64,000 nucleotides of DNA from Rheinheimera sp. UJ63 (GTDB lineage Bacteria > Pseudomonadota > Gammaproteobacteria > Enterobacterales > Alteromonadaceae). The notes beneath the pieces are model-generated. The model made no database searches. It saw only the letters and a program-made list of their open reading frames with translations, and was not told the origin of the DNA. A program made the translations under genes and the position numbers. The stretch lies in the NCBI RefSeq assembly GCF_021568285.1, contig NZ_JAKGTQ010000001.1:1240001-1304000 (forward strand), written 5' to 3'. This document shows positions 48,835-59,093 of the stretch, piece after piece (the first letter of the stretch is position 1; each line of letters starts with the position of its first letter).

Positions 48835-50724
48835 TTAAGCGCTTTTACGCAGTAAACCTTGTTTTTTTAAGTACACCAACAGTAAAGAAATCGCTGCGGG
48901 CGTAATGCCTGAAATACGTGATGCTTGGCCAACCGTTTCTGGTTGGGTTTGGTTTAGTTTAACGATAACTTCGTTAGATAAACCTTTAACCGAGGCATAG
49001 TCGAAGCCAGCAGGCAATTTTGTTGCTTCGTTGCGTTGCTGCTTAGTAATTTCTTCTTGTTGACGGTTAATATAGCCTTCGTATTTGATCTGAATTTCAA
49101 CTTGTTCAGCTGCTATCGGATCAGCTAAACAGGGGCCTAATTCAGCAATGCTAATTAATTGCTGATAAGTGACTTCAGGACGGCGGATCAATTCTTCTAA
49201 GCTGGCTTCGCGGGTTAACGGCGTTTTAAGCAATTGATTAACTTCGTTTAAAGCTGGGTGTTGTTGATGGATCCAGCCTTGACGTAAACGTTGCCGTTCA
49301 AGTTCAATTTGCTCCATTTTTTCATTAAATGCAGCCCAACGGATATCGTTGACTAAGCCTAGCTCACGGCCTTTACTGGTTAAGCGAGCATCGGCATTAT
49401 CTTCACGTAACATCAGCCGGTATTCAGCTCGGCTGGTAAACATGCGGTAAGGTTCTTTAGTACCCAGTGTTGTGAGATCATCCACCAGTACACCTAAATA
49501 CGCTTGATTACGGCTTGGTGACCAGCCGTCTTTTTCTTGGGCATACAATGCGGCATTGATCCCGGCTAGTAAGCCTTGTGCACCGGCTTCTTCATAACCG
49601 GTGGTACCGTTAATTTGGCCGGCAAAAAATAAGCCTTTGATAAATTTTGTTTCTAAAGTGGCTTTAAGATCGCGTGGATCGAAGAAGTCATATTCAATGG
49701 CATAGCCTGGCCGTGTGATATAGGCGTTTTCCATGCCTTTTATTGATCTTACAATACTGAGTTGCACATCAAACGGTAAACTGGTTGAAATACCGTTAGG
49801 GTATAGTTCATGCGTGGTTAAACCTTCTGGCTCAATAAAGATCTGATGTTGATCTTTATCAGCAAAACGCATCACTTTGTCTTCAATTGATGGGCAATAA
49901 CGTGGGCCAATACCTTCGATCACGCCGGTATACATCGGTGAACGATCTAAGTTGTTACGTATTACATCGTGTGTTTTTTCATTGGTGTAAGTGATGTAAC
50001 ACGGGATTTGCGGTGGTTGATCGCTATGTTTGCCCAAGAATGAAAATACTGGCGTAGGATTATCGCCTGGCTGAGCTTGCATGACCGAAAAATCCACGGT
50101 GCGAGCATCAATACGCGGCGGTGTGCCGGTTTTCAAACGATCCACTCTAAAGGGTAAATTGCGTAAGCGTTTAGCCAAGGCGATAGACGGTGGATCGCCT
50201 GCTCGACCACCAGAAAATTGCTCTAGGCCAATATGGATTTGACCACCCAAAAAGGTGCCTACTGTCAGCACCACGGTTTTACTATGAAATTTTAAACCCA
50301 TTTGCGTAACAATGCCTTTGACTTGATCTTGTTCAACGATCAGATCATCACAGGCTTGTTGGAAGATTTTAAGATTTGGTTGGTTTTCTAATATGCTGCG
50401 AATGGCGGCACGATAGAGCTGCCGATCAGCTTGAGCACGAGTAGCACGAACGGCTGGGCCTTTTGAACTGTTTAAAGTTCTAAATTGAATACCACCTCTG
50501 TCTGCTGCCATAGCCATGGCGCCACCCAGTGCATCGATTTCTTTAACCAGATGGCCTTTGCCAATACCACCAATAGCTGGGTTACAGGACATTTGACCGA
50601 GGGTTTCGATGTTATGCGTTAGCAATAAAGTATTTTGACCAGCACGAGCTGCAGCTAAGGCGGCTTCAGTACCTGCATGTCCACCACCTACAACGATAAC
50701 GTCAAAACTTTCTTGAAACAGCAT
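48835..50724 (-). CDS. mnmG: tRNA uridine-5-carboxymethylaminomethyl modification protein
   Basis: MnmG (GidA) works with MnmE to modify the wobble uridine of several tRNAs. With the ATG at 50724 (GAGG five bases upstream) the protein has 629 residues, the E. coli length. A longer frame would run into oriC. The FAD motif [40 protein letters not shown] and the C-terminal helical domain with YEGYINRQ are conserved. It is the first gene left of oriC, transcribed away from it. Confidence 0.99.
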   Translation of the reverse strand: MLFQESFDVIVVGGGHAGTEAALAAARAGQNTLLLTHNIETLGQMSCNPAIGGIGKGHLVKEIDALGGAMAMAADRGGIQFRTLNSSKGPAVRATRAQADRQLYRAAIRSILENQPNLKIFQQACDDLIVEQDQVKGIVTQMGLKFHSKTVVLTVGTFLGGQIHIGLEQFSGGRAGDPPSIALAKRLRNLPFRVDRLKTGTPPRIDARTVDFSVMQAQPGDNPTPVFSFLGKHSDQPPQIPCYITYTNEKTHDVIRNNLDRSPMYTGVIEGIGPRYCPSIEDKVMRFADKDQHQIFIEPEGLTTHELYPNGISTSLPFDVQLSIVRSIKGMENAYITRPGYAIEYDFFDPRDLKATLETKFIKGLFFAGQINGTTGYEEAGAQGLLAGINAALYAQEKDGWSPSRNQAYLGVLVDDLTTLGTKEPYRMFTSRAEYRLMLREDNADARLTSKGRELGLVNDIRWAAFNEKMEQIELERQRLRQGWIHQQHPALNEVNQLLKTPLTREASLEELIRRPEVTYQQLISIAELGPCLADPIAAEQVEIQIKYEGYINRQQEEITKQQRNEATKLPAGFDYASVKGLSNEVIVKLNQTQPETVGQASRISGITPAAISLLLVYLKKQGLLRKSA

Positions 50725-50773
50725 ACTTGCCTCGATCACATACAGATTAAAAACAGGGTGAATATTGTAGCCT

Positions 50774-51221
50774 GATCTTGGGTTGAGTGAAATGGGCAAA
50801 ATAGGATCAGGATCGTGCTTAATATATATAAGATCTTTTTAGATCTTTTTTATTATTACTTCTATTAAGCAAGCCATTTGCAGTGGATAAGCCTTTTTAC
50901 ATATGAAGGATCAATAGATTAGATAAGATCAGATCCTGTGATCAAGCTTGGATCTACATCAGGTGAAGCCGTGTGTAAGATCGTTACTTATCCACAATAG
51001 CTGCAGAAAATAATTTTGTTATTGGGATAAATACAGCTTAATAACCGCATAAAAGACTAGTTATCAACATTAGTTATATTAGAAGTGTCAATATGTGTAT
51101 AAGGTGTGGGGAAGCGGATCATAAGATCGTGGCGGCCATAGCATTGTTAGCATGCACGGATCCCTTGCTGGGATCCCGCTGCAAAGTTATCCCCGATCAG
51201 ATCCGGATAAGCTGTGGATAA
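50774..51221. other. oriC: Chromosomal replication origin oriC
   Basis: Seventeen GATC sites occur between 50774 and 51203, about ten times the chance density, as expected for a Dam/SeqA-controlled origin. Perfect DnaA boxes are TTATCCACA at 50988-50996 (plus), TTATACACA at 51094-51102 (minus) and TTATCCACA at 51213-51221 (minus, inside the mioC end). One-mismatch boxes lie at 50882-50890 (minus) and 51061-51069 (plus). The AT-rich left part (50815-50875) with two direct AGATCTTTTT repeats (50831-50850) resembles the E. coli 13-mer unwinding element. The setting mnmG - oriC - mioC is the same as in E. coli. Confidence 0.93.
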
Positions 51222-51639
51222 ATAAAGGTAGCCAAGCTTGGGCAATATCCTCTGGCAAGGCGTCTGTTTGTGCGTCGATATCTAAACCGTCGATAAGGCG
51301 TTCTGCACCGCGATTTTCTAATAAAGTGGCAATTTTTTGCCCTGCTAAGCAAAAAGTATCATAACTGGAGTCACCTAAAGTGATCACGGCGTAAGAAAGT
51401 GTGTTAAGATCACTGCGATCTTGTGCTAATTGATCCGCAAAGGGTTGAATATTATCAGGCAGATCTCCTGCGCCATAGGTGGATGTGATCACTAACCAGA
51501 TGTGAGTCGGGTTTAGCTGATCCAAATCGGGTTGAAGATGAAGTTTAGTTTCATATCCCGCTTGTACCAGTGTTTCAGCAACTTGTTCTGCCACATATTC
51601 CGCTGCGCCCATTTGGCTGCCAACGAGGATTTCTATCAT
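51187..51639 (-). CDS. mioC: Flavodoxin-like protein MioC
   Basis: This 150-residue FMN-binding flavodoxin is similar in length to E. coli MioC (147). The FMN loop is VGSQMGAAEYVAE; ITSTYGAGDLPDN and ITLGDSSYDTFC form the other flavin loops. It is transcribed toward oriC, as in E. coli, and a DnaA box lies within its last codons. Confidence 0.95.
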   Translation of the reverse strand: MIEILVGSQMGAAEYVAEQVAETLVQAGYETKLHLQPDLDQLNPTHIWLVITSTYGAGDLPDNIQPFADQLAQDRSDLNTLSYAVITLGDSSYDTFCLAGQKIATLLENRGAERLIDGLDIDAQTDALPEDIAQAWLPLFIHSLSGSDRG

Positions 51640-51800
51640 AGATTTCTTCCAGGTGGTAAATGACTGGCTATACTAATGGAATAAAATCGAGAAAAGCTAC
51701 GGCTTTTGCTCGTTTTCGTGTTTTTACTGCATTGCAGGCCAAGTAAAAACAACAATAGCACTCCAACAAGCCTGCGTGTGATTTGAGGTTATAACAACGT

Positions 51801-53576
51801 ATGTCTGAAACTTTGTCTTTTTCCCAGCTAATGCTGCCGGAACCGCTTGTTCGTGCGGTTACTGAACTTGGTTATGAAACGCCTTCGCCTATCCAGGCAG
51901 CGGCTATTCCAAAATTATTGGCTGGCGAAGACGTATTAGGTCAGGCGCAAACGGGTACTGGTAAAACCGGTGCTTTCGCTCTGCCTTTATTGGCACGGCT
52001 AGATCCTGCGCAAAATGATCCACAAATTCTGGTATTAGCACCCACTCGCGAATTAGCGATCCAGGTTGCTGAAGCCTTTCAAGCTTATGCTCGCTACATG
52101 CCGGCATTTCATGTCTTGCCTTTATACGGCGGTCAAAGCTATACCAATCAACTTAAATCACTGAAGCGTGGTTCACAAGTTATCGTCGGTACGCCGGGTC
52201 GTATCTTAGATCACTTAGATCGCGGTACGTTGAAACTCGACAAACTGCGCGCTATCGTGCTGGATGAAGCCGATGAAATGTTACGGATGGGTTTTATCGA
52301 TGATGTACAAACCATCATGGATGCAACACCCGCCGGTCGTCAGGTGGCGATGTTCTCTGCTACCATGCCCGCGCAAATTCGCGCTATTGCGCAAAAGCAC
52401 TTAAAAAATGCTGAAGAAATTAAAATTGCGTCGAAAACCAGTACCGTTGAGCGCATTACTCAGCGTTATGTGATGCTGGATTCTAATCAAAAGTTAGATG
52501 CGTTAACCCGTTTATTAGAAGGCGAAGAGTACGATGCCAGCATCGTGTTCGTGCGTACGAAAAGTGCTACCGAAGAAATTGCTGAGAAATTGGGTGCCCG
52601 TGGTTATGCCGTTGCCTGTTTAAATGGTGACATGAACCAAGCACACCGTGAGCAAACGATTCGTCGGATGAAAGCCAGTCAGCTGGATATCATTGTGGCA
52701 ACTGACGTAGCGGCGCGTGGTCTAGACGTTGAGCGTATTAGCTTAGTAGTTAACTACGATATTCCTTACGATAGTGAAGCCTATGTGCACCGGATTGGTC
52801 GTACGGGCCGCGCTGGTCGTGAAGGTAAAGCGATTTTATTCGTATCACCCCGTGAACGCCGTTTGCTGCGCACGATTGAACATGCAACTAAGCAGCCGAT
52901 TGAGCAAATGAGCTTACCAACCGGTCAAGTGATTGAGCAGCGTCGTATCGAGTCTTTCCGTGAGCAATTAGCACAAACGATTGAAACGCAAAATCTGAGC
53001 TTCTTCCAAGAGTTAGTGACAGATTGGCGTGAAAAATTAGAAACGACCGATGTTGATTTAGCGACAGCCTTGTTGTATCTAGCGCAAAAAGATCAGCCAT
53101 TAAACGTAGCGAAGCAATTCCCTGAATTACGCCAGCCGCATGCTCGTGGTGAACGTGAAGAGCGGCCACGTCGTGAGCGTAGCGATCGCCCAGCGGGTGA
53201 TCGTCCAGAACGCGGTCCACGTGTGCGTCGTGAAATGAAAGGCGACTACAACACCTATCGCATTGAAGTGGGTAAAGAGCACGGTGTAAGAGCCGGTGAT
53301 ATCGTTGGCGCTATCGCCAATGAAGCGAACATTGATAGCCAATTCATTGGTAATATCAAATTGTTTGACCATTTTAGTACGGTAGAATTACCGGCTACGA
53401 TCCCAAATGAAATTTTCCAACACCTGAAAAAGGTTTATGTGCGTAAGCAGAAACTGAATATCAGTGTGGATACGGGCGCTGCGGCTTCTGGCGGCGAGCG
53501 TCGTCCAAGCACTGGCACAGGCCCTGGCCCGCGTCCTGGTGCAGCACCACGTGCACCACGTAAGCCAAGAGATTAA
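51801..53576 (+). CDS. deaD: DEAD-box ATP-dependent RNA helicase (DeaD/CsdA type)
   Basis: This 591-residue RNA helicase probably works in ribosome assembly and cold growth. It shows the Q motif (YETPSPIQAAAIP), motif I AQTGTGKT, DEAD, SAT, and HRIGRTGRAGREG in the second RecA domain. After a helical region and an Arg/Glu-rich linker (GEREERPRRERSDRPAG) comes a DbpA-type RNA-binding domain (YNTYRIEVGKEHGVRAGDIV, SQFIGNIKLFDHFSTVELP). A Gly/Pro/Arg-rich tail ends the protein. It is shorter than E. coli DeaD (629), mainly in the tail. Confidence 0.95.
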   Translation: MSETLSFSQLMLPEPLVRAVTELGYETPSPIQAAAIPKLLAGEDVLGQAQTGTGKTGAFALPLLARLDPAQNDPQILVLAPTRELAIQVAEAFQAYARYMPAFHVLPLYGGQSYTNQLKSLKRGSQVIVGTPGRILDHLDRGTLKLDKLRAIVLDEADEMLRMGFIDDVQTIMDATPAGRQVAMFSATMPAQIRAIAQKHLKNAEEIKIASKTSTVERITQRYVMLDSNQKLDALTRLLEGEEYDASIVFVRTKSATEEIAEKLGARGYAVACLNGDMNQAHREQTIRRMKASQLDIIVATDVAARGLDVERISLVVNYDIPYDSEAYVHRIGRTGRAGREGKAILFVSPRERRLLRTIEHATKQPIEQMSLPTGQVIEQRRIESFREQLAQTIETQNLSFFQELVTDWREKLETTDVDLATALLYLAQKDQPLNVAKQFPELRQPHARGEREERPRRERSDRPAGDRPERGPRVRREMKGDYNTYRIEVGKEHGVRAGDIVGAIANEANIDSQFIGNIKLFDHFSTVELPATIPNEIFQHLKKVYVRKQKLNISVDTGAAASGGERRPSTGTGPGPRPGAAPRAPRKPRD

Positions 53577-53595
53577 TCTTTATTTTGACTAAATT

Positions 53596-53621
53596 GCCTC
53601 GCTTTTGCGGGGCTTTTTTTT
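53596..53621 (+). terminator. Terminator of deaD
   Basis: The stem GCCTCGC / GCGGGGC (one G-U pair) with loop TTTT is followed by eight T, 20 bases after the stop codon. Confidence 0.88.
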
Positions 53622-53730
53622 GGAGACAGAACCCCGGCTTTTCGTGATAGATAGGCCTTGTTTGTTCAGGTAAATTTACCTAGAGTAGATACTTGCCATT
53701 TTACTAATAAATAACCAGAGAGACCTGCTG

Positions 53731-56211
53731 ATGTCTGCCATTTTGTCCCGTATTTCAGTCATAAGCCTGGTCACTGTATTGCTGTGTAGCCAATTTGCTA
53801 CTGCCAGTGCCGTGCGCCAGACAAAAGGTGATTTTGAAGATAAATTTCGTCAATTAGACGAAGTGCTTCCAACACCAAATATCTATCGTAATGCTGCCGG
53901 TGAACCAGGCCAGCAATATTGGCAACAACAAGTCAATTATCAGATGGATGTAACCTTAGACGAAGCCAAGCGCCGTTTAAGTGCCAAACAACAAATTCAA
54001 TACAAAAACAATTCACCTTACACGTTGAAATATTTATGGCTGCATTTAGACCAAAATATTTTCAAAAACGATTCAATGGCTGAAATGAGCACCGATTTTG
54101 GTGGCGTTGGCCGTCGCGGTCCTGCTACTTCGATTGGTGAAGGTGACATTACTGCCCGTTTGAGCCTAGAAGAGTTACGTCGCCAACAATTTATGGCCGA
54201 TAACGAGCTGGGTTTTCAAATTAATAATGTGAAAAACAGCAAGGGTAAAACCTTAGCCGCCACGGTAGTGGGTACGTTAATGCGCATCGATTTAGACACG
54301 CCATTAAAACCCGGCCAGTCGATGGAGTTTAGTTTAGATTTTGCCTTTAACATCGTAGAAGAAGATGCGGTGTCAGCCCGTTCAGGTTATGAGCATTTTC
54401 CGGATGATGCGAATGAAGGTGGCAATGATATTTTCTTATTAGCACAGTGGTTTCCGCGTTTAGTGGCTTACACCGATTACGAAGCGTGGACCAATAAAGA
54501 ATTTTTAGGTCGCGGCGAATTCACCTTAGAGTTTGGTGATTATGATGTGAAATTAACGGTACCAGCCGATCACATAGTGTCAGCGACTGGTGAGTTACAA
54601 AACAGCAGTAAAGTGCTGACTAAACAGCAAATTGCACGGTTAGAGCAAGCGAAAACAGCGAAGCGGCCGGTGTTTGTTGTTACTGAAGAAGAAGCCTTAG
54701 AAAACGAAAAAGCCGGTACTAATGACAGCAAAACCTGGCATTTTAAAGCCAATAATGTGCGTGATTTTGCTTGGGCGTCATCACGTAAATTTATGTGGGA
54801 TGCTAAAGGTTATCAACAAGGCGGCAAAGAGCAGCCGTTAGTCATGGCGATGTCGTTTTATCCTAAAGAAGGCGGCGATCTGTGGAAAAAGTATTCTACG
54901 GAATCTGTGGTGCATACCATGGAAGTGTATTCACGTTTTTCGTTTGATTATCCGTACCCAGTGGCACAGTCGGTAAACGGCCCTGTCGGCGGTATGGAAT
55001 ACCCGATGATCACATTTAACGGCCCTCGCACTAAGTTACAAGACGATGGCAGCCGTACTTATTCTCAAGCCGAAAAACGCTTCTTAATTGGCGTGGTGAT
55101 CCATGAGATTGGTCATATTTATTTCCCGATGATTGTTAACTCGGACGAGCGTCAATGGACTTGGATGGATGAAGGCTTAAACAGCTTTTTAGACGGCGTT
55201 GCCGGTCGTGAGTGGGATCCTACTATTCCTTGGGGCGTTGAGCCTCGTGATATTGTCGATTATATGAAATCGGATGTTCAAGTGCCGATTATGACGCAAT
55301 CCGACAGCGTATTACGTTTAGGCCCGAATGCTTACACCAAACCCGCTGCAGCATTAAATATTCTGCGTGAAGTGATCCTAGGCCGTGAGTTATTCGATTT
55401 TGCTTTTAAAGAATATGCCCAGCGCTGGAAATTTAAACGCCCAACGCCATCTGATTTTTTCCGTACCATGGAAGAAGCCAGCGGTGTTGATTTAGATTGG
55501 TTCTGGCGTGGCTGGTTTTACAGCACTGATCATGTGGATATTTCGTTAGACCGTGTCTATCAGTTACGCATGGATACCAAAGATCCTGATATTGATTTTG
55601 CACGTGAGCGCCAGCAAGAGTTAGACAAACCCACCTCATTGTTTGTTGAGCGCAACAAAGCGGCAGGTAAAGTACTGTGGATTGATAAAAACAAAGATAT
55701 CACCGACTTTTATGATGAAAACGACCGTTTTACCGTAACCAATAAAGAACGTAATGCCTATAACAAGTTCTTAGCCGATTTAGAGCCGTGGGAGCGCACC
55801 GCGTTTGAACGTGCAGTAAAAGAAGATAAAAACTACTACGTACTGCAATTCAGTAATTTAGGTGGGTTAGTGATGCCCATCTTACTGCAACTGCATTACA
55901 CCGATGGCAGCGTAGAAGATCAGATGATCCCTGCTGAGATTTGGCGTCGTAGCCCGAAAGCGGTGAATAAGATGATTGTGACGGCAAAAGACAAAGTGTT
56001 AAAAGAAGTGATTGTCGATCCGAAATGGGAAACCGCCGATGTCGACATTGAAAACAACTATTACCCACGTCGTATTATTCCGTCACGCGTAGAGGCTTAC
56101 AAATCTGACAAGAGTAAAGCCAAAGTAAGCCGCGATATTATGCAAGACAGTAAAACTAAGCTAAAAGATCCGGCTGAAAAAACCGATGAAAAGCTTAAGG
56201 AAGGTAATTAA
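53731..56211 (+). CDS. M1-family zinc metallopeptidase, exported
   Basis: This 826-residue protein has a signal peptide (first 27 residues or so), an M1-type beta-domain and a gluzincin domain. The zinc motif HEIGH (458-462) is followed 18 residues later by Glu481 in MDEGLN. The substrate-binding GxMEN motif appears as GGMEYPM. The last 100 residues are charged and Lys-rich. It is a larger aminopeptidase-like protein common in Alteromonadales; natural substrate unknown. Its stop overlaps the start of the next gene (TAATG), so both are coupled. Confidence 0.92.
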   Translation: MSAILSRISVISLVTVLLCSQFATASAVRQTKGDFEDKFRQLDEVLPTPNIYRNAAGEPGQQYWQQQVNYQMDVTLDEAKRRLSAKQQIQYKNNSPYTLKYLWLHLDQNIFKNDSMAEMSTDFGGVGRRGPATSIGEGDITARLSLEELRRQQFMADNELGFQINNVKNSKGKTLAATVVGTLMRIDLDTPLKPGQSMEFSLDFAFNIVEEDAVSARSGYEHFPDDANEGGNDIFLLAQWFPRLVAYTDYEAWTNKEFLGRGEFTLEFGDYDVKLTVPADHIVSATGELQNSSKVLTKQQIARLEQAKTAKRPVFVVTEEEALENEKAGTNDSKTWHFKANNVRDFAWASSRKFMWDAKGYQQGGKEQPLVMAMSFYPKEGGDLWKKYSTESVVHTMEVYSRFSFDYPYPVAQSVNGPVGGMEYPMITFNGPRTKLQDDGSRTYSQAEKRFLIGVVIHEIGHIYFPMIVNSDERQWTWMDEGLNSFLDGVAGREWDPTIPWGVEPRDIVDYMKSDVQVPIMTQSDSVLRLGPNAYTKPAAALNILREVILGRELFDFAFKEYAQRWKFKRPTPSDFFRTMEEASGVDLDWFWRGWFYSTDHVDISLDRVYQLRMDTKDPDIDFARERQQELDKPTSLFVERNKAAGKVLWIDKNKDITDFYDENDRFTVTNKERNAYNKFLADLEPWERTAFERAVKEDKNYYVLQFSNLGGLVMPILLQLHYTDGSVEDQMIPAEIWRRSPKAVNKMIVTAKDKVLKEVIVDPKWETADVDIENNYYPRRIIPSRVEAYKSDKSKAKVSRDIMQDSKTKLKDPAEKTDEKLKEGN

Positions 56212-56699
56212 TGCGTTATCTGCTTAGCCTGCTGTTACTGGCAGGCTTGGTTAGCCCAAGTTTTGCACATGAAATGAATGCGGCGGTCAGTACGGTATTG
56301 TTTAACGCACGAAGCGGTAATATTGAAGTGATGCACCGTTTTTATGTGCATGATGCTGAACATGCGGTAAAACAATTGTTTGATAAACAAGCTGATTTAT
56401 TAAATAACGAACAAACCCAGCAAACATTTAGTCAGTATGTGACAAAGCAATTTGCTTTAACGCATTTAAACGGTGAACCGATAGCGTTAACCCTGATTGG
56501 CGGCCAACTAGACGGTCGCTTCTTTTGGGTATACCAAGAGGCTGTAATGCCAGATGACTTGCCAGGGTTGCGGGTACGTCACCGCTCTTTACAAGAGATT
56601 TGGCCAAAGCAGATTAACACCGTTAATATTGAAAGCATGAATGGCGTTAAAACCCTCAGTTTTGATAAAACCATGGATTGGCTAGACGTTAAATTTTGA
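56211..56699 (+). CDS. Small exported protein, DUF6702-like
   Basis: This 162-residue protein has a signal peptide (MRYLLSLLLLAGLVSPSFAH), followed by a short domain (MNAAVSTVLFNARSGNIEVMHRFYVHDAEH...) that I associate with DUF6702. It contains conserved-looking histidines (MHRFYVHDAEH). Function is unknown. It is always expected to be made together with the M1 peptidase because of the one-base overlap, which suggests a partner role in the periplasm. Confidence 0.75.
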   Translation: MRYLLSLLLLAGLVSPSFAHEMNAAVSTVLFNARSGNIEVMHRFYVHDAEHAVKQLFDKQADLLNNEQTQQTFSQYVTKQFALTHLNGEPIALTLIGGQLDGRFFWVYQEAVMPDDLPGLRVRHRSLQEIWPKQINTVNIESMNGVKTLSFDKTMDWLDVKF

Positions 56700-56738
56700 T
56701 ATTAAAGCGATGTTAAAGTAGCAAAGTTGGAGTGACAC

Positions 56739-57161
56739 ATGATTATAGCTTGCCCATTTTGTCATGGTTTAAACCGTGTGCCGGCGGACAAAGCGGCCAA
56801 CACTGCCCGTTGTGGTAAATGTAAGCAAGCTTTATTCACTGGCCAGCCATTAACCTTAACAAGTGCCAACTTTGCCGCCCATGCTGAAAAATCGGAATTA
56901 CCTTTAGTTATTGATTTTTGGGCCAGTTGGTGTGGCCCTTGTCAAAGTTTTGCGCCAATATTCAACCAAGCGGCTGCCGAGTTAGAACCTCAATTTCGTT
57001 TTGGTAAAATTGATACAGAACAGCAGCAAACCTTAGCAGCACGCTTTGCTATTCGTTCTATTCCCACTATTTTAGTGATACGCCAAGGTCAAACATTGGC
57101 GCAGCAAGCCGGTGCTTTACCGAAAAGTGCCTTTTATCAATTGCTACAAAAACTCAGTTAA
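56739..57161 (+). CDS. trxC: Thioredoxin 2
   Basis: TrxC is a cytoplasmic disulfide reductase linked to oxidative stress. The 140 residues begin with the zinc finger C5-x2-C8 ... C25-x2-C28, which separates TrxC from TrxA. The active site is FWASWCGPCQSF, and the cis-proline loop is RSIPTILV. The stretch of 40 bases after the previous gene suggests its own or shared transcription. Confidence 0.97.
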   Translation: MIIACPFCHGLNRVPADKAANTARCGKCKQALFTGQPLTLTSANFAAHAEKSELPLVIDFWASWCGPCQSFAPIFNQAAAELEPQFRFGKIDTEQQQTLAARFAIRSIPTILVIRQGQTLAQQAGALPKSAFYQLLQKLS

Positions 57162-57202
57162 CCTTAGTTTGATCATAAAATTGCCTTTGTTAGGAGTGAA
57201 GT

Positions 57203-57697
57203 ATGAGTAAAAACACCTTTACCTTAAGCAGCCCAGATATTGCCGAAGGGCATTTTATGGCAAAGCAGCATGAATTTGATGGCTTTGGTTGTAACGGCCA
57301 AAATATTTCACCTGAATTACATTGGCGTAATGCGCCAGCAGAGACCAAAAGTTTTGCATTGACGGTGTTTGATCCTGATGCGCCGACCGGCTCAGGTTTT
57401 TGGCATTGGATTGTCACCGATATTCCTGTGGCCGCAACCTGTTTAGCCAAAGGAGCAGGGACGGGCAGTTTACCGCCGGGTTGTCGTAGTTTTACCAATG
57501 ATTATGGTGTGAAAACCTTTGGTGGTGCTTGTCCACCAGAAGGCCATGGCATGCATCGTTATCAATTTACGATCTGGGCTTTACCTGAAGAAGCATTGCC
57601 TGCACCAGAGGGCGCCAGCGCCGCAGTAGTGGGGTTTATGCTAAATGCGATGGCGTTAGCAAAGGCTACGTTAACGGCAACTTACGCGCGCGATTAG
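57203..57697 (+). CDS. YbhB/YbcL family (PEBP-like) protein
   Basis: This 164-residue phosphatidylethanolamine-binding-protein-like protein has the family pattern CNGQNISPELHWRNAPAETKSFALTVFDPDAP and GFWHWIVTDIP, and a C-terminal GMHRYQFTIWAL. Bacterial members have no clear role. There is no signal peptide. AGGAG lies upstream of the ATG. Confidence 0.93.
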   Translation: MSKNTFTLSSPDIAEGHFMAKQHEFDGFGCNGQNISPELHWRNAPAETKSFALTVFDPDAPTGSGFWHWIVTDIPVAATCLAKGAGTGSLPPGCRSFTNDYGVKTFGGACPPEGHGMHRYQFTIWALPEEALPAPEGASAAVVGFMLNAMALAKATLTATYARD

Positions 57698-57765
57698 GCG
57701 AGTTACTACTATAGCCGCATAGCAGCGGCGATTTATTTCTCCTAAGCCTATAGGAACGCAGCTTT

Positions 57766-58950
57766 ATGATGTTACCCCTGCGGATTAAAGTGTTGCTAGC
57801 TGGCTTTTTTAGCCAGCTGCTTTGCTTAGGTATTGCTCGTTTTGCTTACACGCCTTTATTACCATTAATGCAGCAACATACCGCTTTAGATGATGCCAGT
57901 GGTGGATATCTAGCTGCGGTAAATTACCTAGGGTATATGACAGGTGCGTTACTCGCGGCCCGTTTATCTAATTTGACCTTAAAAGATCGCTTATACCGAG
58001 CCGGTTTATTGATAGCCGTGCTAAGTACGGTAGGCATGGCGTTCACGGAAAACCTGTATCTGTGGTCATTTTGGCGGTTTCTCGCTGGGCTCAGCAGTGC
58101 CGGTTCCATGTTAATCGCTTCAGCGCTGATTATGCATTGGTTAATTAGCCATCAGCATCGTGCCGAGCTGGGAGTGCATTTTGCTGGTTTGGGTTTAGGT
58201 ATCGCCCTGGCCGCTTTTTTAGTGGAAAGCATGGCCCGGTTACAGCTGGATTGGCAGCTACAATGGCAATTATTTGCGCTATTAGGGCTATTGCTGGCGA
58301 TCCCTGCATGGCGATGGCTGCCGAAACCCGTGTTTAGCCCTGTCAGCCGTACCTCAGCCAGTGCGGATCGGCCACCGACTAAACGATTTTTACACTTGTT
58401 GTTGCTGAGTTATTTTTGTGCGGGTTACGGCTATGTGATTAGTGCGACCTTTATTGTGACTATTGTTGAGCGGATGCCAGGGCTTGCCGGTAGTGGCAAC
58501 ATCAGTTTTATCATCTTAGGCTTGGCGGGTGCGCCCGCCGTATTACTTTGGGATCGGGTCGCCCGTAAAACGGGCTATTTAACGGCGATTATTTTCGCGT
58601 TATGGCTGCAAGCTCTCGCCATTTTACTACCATTGTGGTTTAACAACTTGGCAGTGGTATTAGCCAGTGCGGCTTTATTTGGGGCGACCTTTGTTGCGGT
58701 GGTCAGTTTGGTATTAACCATGGCAGGGCGCTTATACCCGAGTAAACCGGCAAAATTGATGGGGAAAATGACTTTAGCTTATGGCAGTGCGCAAGTGATT
58801 GCACCGGCGCTAACCGGTTATTTAGCCCAGTTGACCGGCCACTTTTCGATCGGTTTATATTTAGCCGCGGGTTTTGTCGCTTTTGGTGCTTTGCTGATTA
58901 CGCTACTCAAGTTTACGGATCGTACGGCACAACAACTTGATAATACTTAA
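57766..58950 (+). CDS. MFS transporter, YbfB-like
   Basis: This 394-residue protein with 12 predicted membrane helices resembles the YbfB/YjiJ group of MFS transporters. Motifs include GIARFAYTPLLPLMQ in helix 1 and YLAAVNYLGYMTGALLAAR in helix 2, both typical of that group. Substrate is unknown. It stands alone between the YbhB-like gene and the sigma factor gene. Confidence 0.87.
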   Translation: MMLPLRIKVLLAGFFSQLLCLGIARFAYTPLLPLMQQHTALDDASGGYLAAVNYLGYMTGALLAARLSNLTLKDRLYRAGLLIAVLSTVGMAFTENLYLWSFWRFLAGLSSAGSMLIASALIMHWLISHQHRAELGVHFAGLGLGIALAAFLVESMARLQLDWQLQWQLFALLGLLLAIPAWRWLPKPVFSPVSRTSASADRPPTKRFLHLLLLSYFCAGYGYVISATFIVTIVERMPGLAGSGNISFIILGLAGAPAVLLWDRVARKTGYLTAIIFALWLQALAILLPLWFNNLAVVLASAALFGATFVAVVSLVLTMAGRLYPSKPAKLMGKMTLAYGSAQVIAPALTGYLAQLTGHFSIGLYLAAGFVAFGALLITLLKFTDRTAQQLDNT

Positions 58951-59029
58951 ATAAGTGCTATACCCACTACAGTGAATTAGCGTTGCCCTGAATGTTCAGT
59001 TTGCCTGCTGGCGATAATAATTAAAATAA

Positions 59030-59039
59030 TTGCATCCAA
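59030..59039 (+). promoter_or_regulatory. Candidate ECF sigma promoter element upstream of the sigma gene
   Basis: TTGCATCCAA lies 54 bases before the sigma start. The same element, TTGCATCTAA, occurs upstream of the DUF4331 gene at 60314. The shared sequence suggests a -35 recognised by the ECF factor, with self-activation; the -10 part is not clear. Confidence 0.45.
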
Positions 59040-59093
59040 AAACTCGGCTTATTCGGATTTTAGTATGCTAATAGGCCATAAGGAGTTTTTGTT

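Noticed and set aside
48831-48845. AAGCGCTT core near the mnmG stop codon as an operator
   Set aside because: The core matches by chance, the flanks do not, and there is no promoter in the right place.
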